A stretch of 64,000 nucleotides of DNA. Source: Corallococcus macrosporus. GTDB lineage: Bacteria; Myxococcota; Myxococcia; Myxococcales; Myxococcaceae. Below, one piece after another: positions 59,387-64,000 of this stretch; position 1 is the first letter of the stretch; every line of letters starts with the position of its first letter. The translations under genes were made by a program, and so were the position numbers. The notes under the pieces were generated by a model. The model made no database searches. It saw only the letters and a list, made by a program, of their open reading frames with translations, and was not told where the DNA came from. Location of the stretch: contig NZ_JAFIMU010000005.1 in the NCBI RefSeq assembly GCF_017302985.1, forward strand, positions 33,762 through 97,761. Direction: 5' to 3'.

Positions 59387-60802
59387 ATGCCCCCCTTCTC
59401 CCGCTCCCTCCAGGCCGCCCGCGCGTTCGGGTTGTCATTGTTCATGATGACGCTGGCGTGCCAGGACTCCGAACCCGAAGAAGCGCTGGAACAGCAGTCG
59501 CCGCGCCTCGTCCTGGAGCCCGGGCAGCTCGTCGTGTCCATCACCTTCGATGACGCGCGGGCCAGCCAAGTCAACGCGGCATCGTTGTTGGAGGCGCGCG
59601 GCCTGCGCGGGACCTTCTTCGTCAGCAGCGGGCGACTGGGCCTCCCGGGCTACCTGACCCTTGCACAGCTCCGGAGCTTCCAGGCCGCGGGCCACGAGGT
59701 GGGCGGCCACACGGTGTCCCACGTCCAGCTCCCCACGCTGGACGTGGACTCCCAGCGCCGCCAGGTGTGTGACGACCGCGTGGCCCTGATGAACGCGGGG
59801 CTGCGGGTGACGTCGTTCGCGTATCCGTCCGGAGCCCGGGACGCGACCACCGAGCAGGTCGTCATCGATTGCAACTACAACTCCGCGCGGGAGTCCGGCG
59901 GCCTGCGCACGCCGGACAGCTGCGCGGGCTGTCCGTACGCGGAGACCGTTCCGCCGCAGGACGCCTTCGCCATCCGCAACCACGGCTCCGTCCAGAGAAC
60001 TCAGACGCTGGCGGACCTGCAGGGGCTGGTGCTGCGCGCTGAGTCCGCAGGCGGGGGTTGGGTGCCCATCGCCTTCCACGAAATCTGCCCGGGGCCGTGC
60101 CCGACGTCCGAGACGTACGGCATCAACGTGTCCACCTTCACCGCCTTCCTGGACTGGCTCGCGGCGCGCGCCTCGCGAGGCACCTTCGTGCGCACGGTGG
60201 ATCAGGTCATCGGTGGCGCGGTGAAGCCGCCCGTCAACGGGCCGCCGCTGCCCGACGCGGGCACGCCCCCTCCCACGCAGTTGCTGAAGAATCCGTCGCT
60301 GGAGACCGACAGCAACGCGGACGGAGCGCCCGACTGCTGGCAGCGCGGCGGCTATGGCGCCAACGCCTTCACGTGGGCCCGGACCTCGGACGCGCATTCA
60401 GGGAGCTGGGCCCAGCGCTTGAGCCTCACCAGCTACTCCAGCGGGGATCGCAAGCTCATCTCCCTGCAGGACCTGGGAGCGTGCGCACCGCCGCTCACGA
60501 CGGGCCACCGCTACCGGGTGTCGGCCTGGTACAAGGCCACCGCCGCGCCCCTCTTCAAGGCGTACTACCGCAACGCATCGGGAGGCTGGGTGTGGTGGGC
60601 CCAGAGCGCCCTGCTGCCCACGCGAGGAACCTACGGTTACGCCGAGTGGACGACACCCGCCGCGCCGGCCGCGGGGCTGAGATTGAGCGTGGGGCTGGCC
60701 CTGGAGCGAGTGGGCACGCTGACCCTGGATGACTTCAGACTCGAGGACCTGGGCACGAGCCCCTTCACACCGCTGGAGCCGGGACCGCCGCCAGCCCCCT
60801 GA
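59387..60802 (+). CDS. Polysaccharide deacetylase lipoprotein
   Basis: ATG 59387 leads to a lipoprotein signal ending in FMMTLAC. The 471-aa protein has a NodB-type domain: VVSITFDDARASQVNAAS (catalytic Asp pair), HEVGGHTVSHVQL (metal His residues) and VTSFAYPSGARDATTE. A second domain from about residue 285, with LLKNPSLETDSNADGAPDCW and a C-terminal beta-sandwich, is a carbohydrate-binding-like module. It should remove acetyl groups from a polysaccharide at the cell surface. It ends nine bases from the convergent next gene. Confidence 0.85.
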   Translation: MPPFSRSLQAARAFGLSLFMMTLACQDSEPEEALEQQSPRLVLEPGQLVVSITFDDARASQVNAASLLEARGLRGTFFVSSGRLGLPGYLTLAQLRSFQAAGHEVGGHTVSHVQLPTLDVDSQRRQVCDDRVALMNAGLRVTSFAYPSGARDATTEQVVIDCNYNSARESGGLRTPDSCAGCPYAETVPPQDAFAIRNHGSVQRTQTLADLQGLVLRAESAGGGWVPIAFHEICPGPCPTSETYGINVSTFTAFLDWLAARASRGTFVRTVDQVIGGAVKPPVNGPPLPDAGTPPPTQLLKNPSLETDSNADGAPDCWQRGGYGANAFTWARTSDAHSGSWAQRLSLTSYSSGDRKLISLQDLGACAPPLTTGHRYRVSAWYKATAAPLFKAYYRNASGGWVWWAQSALLPTRGTYGYAEWTTPAAPAAGLRLSVGLALERVGTLTLDDFRLEDLGTSPFTPLEPGPPPAP

Positions 60803-60810
60803 GCGCCCGC

Positions 60811-61896
60811 TCAGTCTTCCAGCTGTTGCGCCGTGAGGCAGGCGGCCTCGAGGTCCAGGTCCTCCAGCGGGATGCGCTGGATGTGCTCCCGGGGCTCATC
60901 GACGTTGTCGCGGTACTTGTCCGAGCCGCTCTCGTAGGTGACCCACAGCTCGCCGTCGATGATGTTGATGCCCTGGGCGTACGGGTCGATGAGGCCGTTG
61001 CTGATGTCCGCCCGCTTGTCGATGTCCGCCGAGAACGTGTCCTCGGTGGACGTGAACGGCTGATAGACGAGCTTCTTGTCGCCCGTGGTGAAGAGGATGC
61101 CGCCGTCGACGATGGTCATTCCCTGCGCGCGGTCCGGAGCGCGGATGGGCCCCTCGCGCGAGTCTTCAATCAGGGCACCGGTCTGCTCGTCGATCTTGTA
61201 GCGCCAGACGGCGCCCGCCTTGCCATCGCCATCCGGGCTGTAGCCACCGACGTACGCGTAGCCGTCCTTGATGGTCATGTAGCTGCCCGAGGACACGAGC
61301 CCGATGCCCGTGGCCGGATCCGTCAATCCCTCCGGCTTCGGGACATCCATCACCTGCGAGGGCATGGCCTCGCGGCACTCGTTCTGCGCCGCTTCGATCT
61401 CCTCGCGCGTGTAGACGTAGACGTGGTCCGTGTCGGAGACATAGACGTGGTCGCCGTCCGTCGAGACGCCGCCGCCATGGCTGGGAGGCCCCGCTGGCGG
61501 AGGCCCCCCGAGCACGGCCTGGTGTGTCTCCTTGCCCGAGTCCTTGTTCTGGACCGACAGGAGCACCCGGTCGTCTTTGTAATAGGTCGTGAGCACTTCG
61601 CCGCGCTTCGCGTCGTAGCCCTGGCCCTGGGGCGTCCACCCGTTGTCCAGGTGGATGAACTCCGGACCGACCTTCTCCCCGCTCTTTGGCTTCGTCAGGA
61701 GGGAGTCCACGCTCGCGGCCGACGTCGCCTTGCCATGGCCGCTGAGCTCCACCGGGCTGGACTTCGCCGCGTCCATGCCGTCCGTGAAATAGGGTGTGGC
61801 GGTGGGTGGAGGCGCGGGCGGAGGCGGGGCCACCGGAGGCTTCGCGATCGCCGTCTGGACCGTGGTGACGACCTGGCGGATGAGGGAGCTGATCAA
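60811..61896 (-). CDS. Hypothetical protein, propeller-like, disordered N-terminus
   Basis: The 361-aa product begins at TTG 61896. Its N-terminus has a Pro-rich stretch (AKPPVAPPPPAPPPTATPY) without a signal peptide, as in the amidase at 2073. The rest has repeated strand-turn units (GHGKATSAASVDS, GVSTDGDHVYVSDTDHVYVYT, SGSYMTIKDGYAYVGGYSPDG, DGGILFTTGDKKLVYQPF), suggesting a beta-propeller. No catalytic motif is visible. I do not recognise a family. It is divergent from the LuxR-type gene. Confidence 0.65.
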   Translation of the reverse strand: MISSLIRQVVTTVQTAIAKPPVAPPPPAPPPTATPYFTDGMDAAKSSPVELSGHGKATSAASVDSLLTKPKSGEKVGPEFIHLDNGWTPQGQGYDAKRGEVLTTYYKDDRVLLSVQNKDSGKETHQAVLGGPPPAGPPSHGGGVSTDGDHVYVSDTDHVYVYTREEIEAAQNECREAMPSQVMDVPKPEGLTDPATGIGLVSSGSYMTIKDGYAYVGGYSPDGDGKAGAVWRYKIDEQTGALIEDSREGPIRAPDRAQGMTIVDGGILFTTGDKKLVYQPFTSTEDTFSADIDKRADISNGLIDPYAQGINIIDGELWVTYESGSDKYRDNVDEPREHIQRIPLEDLDLEAACLTAQQLED

Positions 61897-62202
61897 GGGC
61901 CTGTCTCCGGCGGAAGGTGCTTCAGGGCACGAATCCTACATGACGGGATGGAAGCAGCTCCTCCGTCGGCCCCAGGGAATTGTCGGCACTCGACAACCGG
62001 AAGTTTCCACTTCCCTATCCGCTCAAATGTTCCAGGCGGGGCGCTGGGCCTAGTGCGTCATGGCCGAGTCCTCCCTCCGTCACGGCGCGTGGCGGCCCAT
62101 CCAGTCAATCCCTCTGGAGGGTGAGGGACGGACTTTCAGTTGGTGGCTATGGATGAGGGGCACCACGAATGACCCACAGGGTGGCCTACTCCAGGAGGAT
62201 GA
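61897..62202. other. Intergenic region between divergent genes, with inverted repeat
   Basis: No gene fits these 306 nt. At 61980-61996, TTGTCG and CGACAA form a perfect 6-bp inverted repeat with a 5-nt spacer, a possible operator for one or both flanking genes. A GGAGG at 62194-62198 serves the LuxR-type gene. Confidence 0.45.
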
Positions 62203-63296
62203 ATGGTCCGTCTACCGAAGCTCACTGCCGCCGAGTACACGCTCAGAGACAGGGCCCTCCGCGCCTTCAACAAACCGAGGTCCCTCCGTGAAGCACTGGA
62301 GGCCATCCGACCGCTCCTCCTCGAGCTTGTGCAGGCGGACGCCATGGCACTGTGCCTCATGCAGGAGACGCGTTCGCCTGGGTTTGAATGGCTCGTCCCG
62401 GGCCATCGCCTCGTCATTCTCGAGCGGTACGCCGAACTGATTCAGCATGATCCTTTCCGGGACCCCATCTTCGAGCAGCCCCACTCGGTCGTCCGCGATT
62501 CGCAGCTCATGCCGCGCAAGAAGTTCGTGCGGAGCATCATCCACCAGCGCAGCCTGGAGTGGGGGCCGCGCCTGGATCACATCATGGCCGTCCTGCTGCG
62601 GATTCGCCCCGGCCTCGTCGCGGCCCTCGCGCTCTACAGACATCGGCCGCGCGCGTTCTCCGCCAGGAACGCCGCCATCCTCGGCAGCCTCACCGAGCAC
62701 TGGCGGACGGCGTCAGCAAGTACTGTGATCTCCAGGACCTGGGGATCCGTGCCCAGACGCTTGATGGGCTCTACCGCCGTCCCAATGCCGCCCTCGTCGT
62801 CGTGGAACCTTCCCACCACGAGGCGATGCGCACCCCGAATGCCACCGCCCTCCTCGAGCGATGGTTCAACCCCTCCGACCTCGACGCCTCCGGCATTCCC
62901 CTCGCGTTCAAGGAGCAGTTGGAGGCGCTGATGCACATGGCGCCGGATGAGCGGCTCGGCAAGGACTCCTGGGTCCGTGTCCACGACGACCGCTACCGCG
63001 CGGTCCATTTCATGGAACTGCCCGCTCCCGAGGGGCCCTCGAGATGGGCCCTCAAGATCGAAGAGATTCCCCGCTCCATCCCCCTCCCCGAGGCGATGAA
63101 GCGCAAGCTTCGTCCCAGCGAGGTGCGCGTCGTGACGGGTATGCTCACCAACTGGAACGACCGCCAGATCGCAAGTGAGTTGGGGCGCTCCCATCACACG
63201 GTGAAGACCCACGTGAAGAAGATCTTCTCCAAGTTGGGGGTCGATGACCGAGCGGACCTGCTCTACCAGGCCGCGCACCTCAACATCCCTGTCTGA
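62203..63296 (+). pseudogene. LuxR-family regulator interrupted by a frameshift
   Basis: The first frame (from ATG 62203, after GGAGG) encodes a regulatory domain with RPLLLELVQADAMALCLMQE and SARNAAILGSLTEHW, then turns into random sequence. The second frame carries the end: KYCDLQDLGIRAQTLDGL, and a LuxR helix-turn-helix LTNWNDRQIASELGRSHHTVKTHVKKIF. The two reading frames meet near 62700, at GAGCACTGGCGGACGGCG, and differ by one base. Joined, they give about 364 aa, a plausible LuxR regulator length. The defect may be a real mutation, a sequencing error in a single base, or programmed frameshifting. If real, DNA-binding and sensing halves are separated. Confidence 0.75.
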
Positions 63297-63329
63297 CGAA
63301 ACCTCTTGCGCCGCTGAACCAAAAACAAA

Positions 63330-63369
63330 GGCCCTGGAGTCACCGGCTTGCACCGGAAACTCCAGGGCC
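63330..63369 (-). terminator. Terminator of tRNA-Pro gene (also near LuxR end)
   Basis: GGCCCTGGAGT and ACTCCAGGGCC form an 11-bp stem with an 18-nt loop. On the minus strand it is followed by CTTTGTTTTT, a good T-run for ending the tRNA transcript. In the plus direction the tail is weak, but it may still help the LuxR-type gene. Confidence 0.75.
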
Positions 63370-63375
63370 TCTATT

Positions 63376-63453
<78 letters not shown>

Positions 63454-63537
63454 GAACCGCCGTCGTGAAACGGTGCTGCCTTATGCCCTCGCTGCTTTCT
63501 TGGGTCAAGCGCGAGGTGACGGGCGACGGTGAAAAAC

Positions 63538-63924
63538 CTACTCGTCGCCCTCTTCCATTCCCTCGTCGAAGTCCTCGCCCCGGGCCTCCGCCGCGTCCGC
63601 CGCCGCCTCTTCCTGCGCGTCGATTTCGGCGTGGTTCTCCGGCGGTGCCTCGCCGTTCAGGGCGCTCTTCAACACCTGGCTCGGCCGGAAGGTCAGGACC
63701 CGGCGGGCGCTGATCTCAATCTCCTTGCCCGTCTGCGGGTTGCGGCCCACGCGCGCCTTCTTCTGGCGCACCTGGAAGTTTCCGAACCCGGAGATCTTGA
63801 TCTTGTCCCCGCGCTCCAACGTCTCCTTCACGGTGTCGAAGACGAGCTCGACGATCTCCGCCGACTCCTTCTTGGAGAAGCCGACCTTCTCGTAGACCCC
63901 CTCGATGATGTCCGCTTTCGTCAT
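63538..63924 (-). CDS. ihfA: Integration host factor alpha subunit with acidic C-terminal tail
   Basis: The first 90 residues of the 128-aa product are IHF-alpha/HU: TKADIIEGVYEKVGFSKKE, GFGNFQVRQKKARVGRNPQTG (the Pro of the DNA-bending arm) and SARRVLTFRPSQVLK. After that, an acidic tail of about 38 residues is rich in Glu, Asp and Ala (ENHAEIDAQEEAA ... FDEGMEEGDE), which ordinary IHF lacks. IHF bends DNA as an alpha-beta heterodimer in transcription and recombination. A Shine-Dalgarno sequence (AGAGGA) precedes the ATG. The 76 nt upstream are the window end and contain no clear feature. Confidence 0.9.
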   Translation of the reverse strand: MTKADIIEGVYEKVGFSKKESAEIVELVFDTVKETLERGDKIKISGFGNFQVRQKKARVGRNPQTGKEIEISARRVLTFRPSQVLKSALNGEAPPENHAEIDAQEEAAADAAEARGEDFDEGMEEGDE

Positions 63925-64000
63925 GCGAGTCCTCTGGCACCCGTGAATGGCCGGTGAACGCGGGGCATGGTGTCAGCCTTCCCCGAACCGTGTCAACGTC

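Noticed and set aside
61980..61996. LexA box
   Set aside because: The arms TTGTCG/CGACAA do not match LexA sites known to me; no SOS gene is adjacent.
62559..63296. Downstream half of the LuxR-type gene as a separate gene
   Set aside because: Its first 60 residues are shadow sequence and no ribosome site or good start precedes the conserved part; it joins naturally with the upstream frame.

Overview
The window is chromosomal DNA of a high-GC delta-proteobacterium. A myxobacterium of the Cystobacterineae (Corallococcus/Myxococcus/Stigmatella group) is the best fit. The grounds are the very strong G/C third-position bias that creates long antisense shadow ORFs, the many lipoproteins, a complete myxochelin (mxc) siderophore locus, an SitA-type lipoprotein toxin with immunity genes, and a CorE-like ECF sigma factor with a cysteine tail. 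All assignments rest on reading the sequence; no database search was run.

Layout. 1-665 is the 5' part of a response-regulator/histidine-kinase hybrid leaving the window. 868-2942 holds an ornithine-cyclodeaminase family enzyme and a peptidoglycan amidase. 3019-10241 is a heavy-metal efflux operon: a small Cys-rich exported protein, a CzcCBA-like RND pump, an ECF sigma factor with a Cys tail, and an ICMT-like membrane protein. 10402-13273 is a copper operon (TolC-like protein plus Tat-exported multicopper oxidase), followed by a VOC protein and two PH-domain membrane proteins. 16077-18448 is a SitA-like lipoprotein toxin with two tandem paralogous immunity genes. A dihydroxyacetone kinase lies on the minus strand.

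20309-37489 is the myxochelin locus: exporter mxcK and aminotransferase mxcL, then mxcC-D-E-F-G, the class II DAHP synthase aroA5, and the receptor mxcH with a downstream lipoprotein. Three Fur boxes (one a perfect 11-bp inverted repeat) explain iron control. AroA5 feeds chorismate; MxcD/F/C make 2,3-dihydroxybenzoate; MxcE loads it on the MxcF carrier domain; MxcG joins it to lysine and releases the product reductively; MxcL can aminate the aldehyde; MxcK may export; MxcH takes back the ferric complex.

37562-39595 is an M19-like dipeptidase lipoprotein. 39741-47130 is the most interesting part: a large P-loop ATPase (882 aa) and a large adenosine-deaminase-fold protein (929 aa) in a 4-nt-overlapping operon. 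They match rdrA-rdrB of the RADAR anti-phage system. A four-helix membrane protein converges on rdrB, and an unknown 250-aa gene precedes rdrA; both could be accessory components of a RADAR variant.

47422-60802 is ordinary accessory and housekeeping content: a YCII protein, a MacAB-like tripartite ABC exporter with two permeases, a TVP38/VTT protein, a phosphoribosyltransferase, a DUF4091/GH123-like protein, a P-type ATPase remnant, a secreted protein, a di-haem peroxidase and a polysaccharide deacetylase. 60811-64000 has a propeller-like protein, a LuxR-type regulator interrupted by a frameshift, tRNA-Pro(GGG) and ihfA. No rRNA, CRISPR array, insertion sequence or replication origin was seen.
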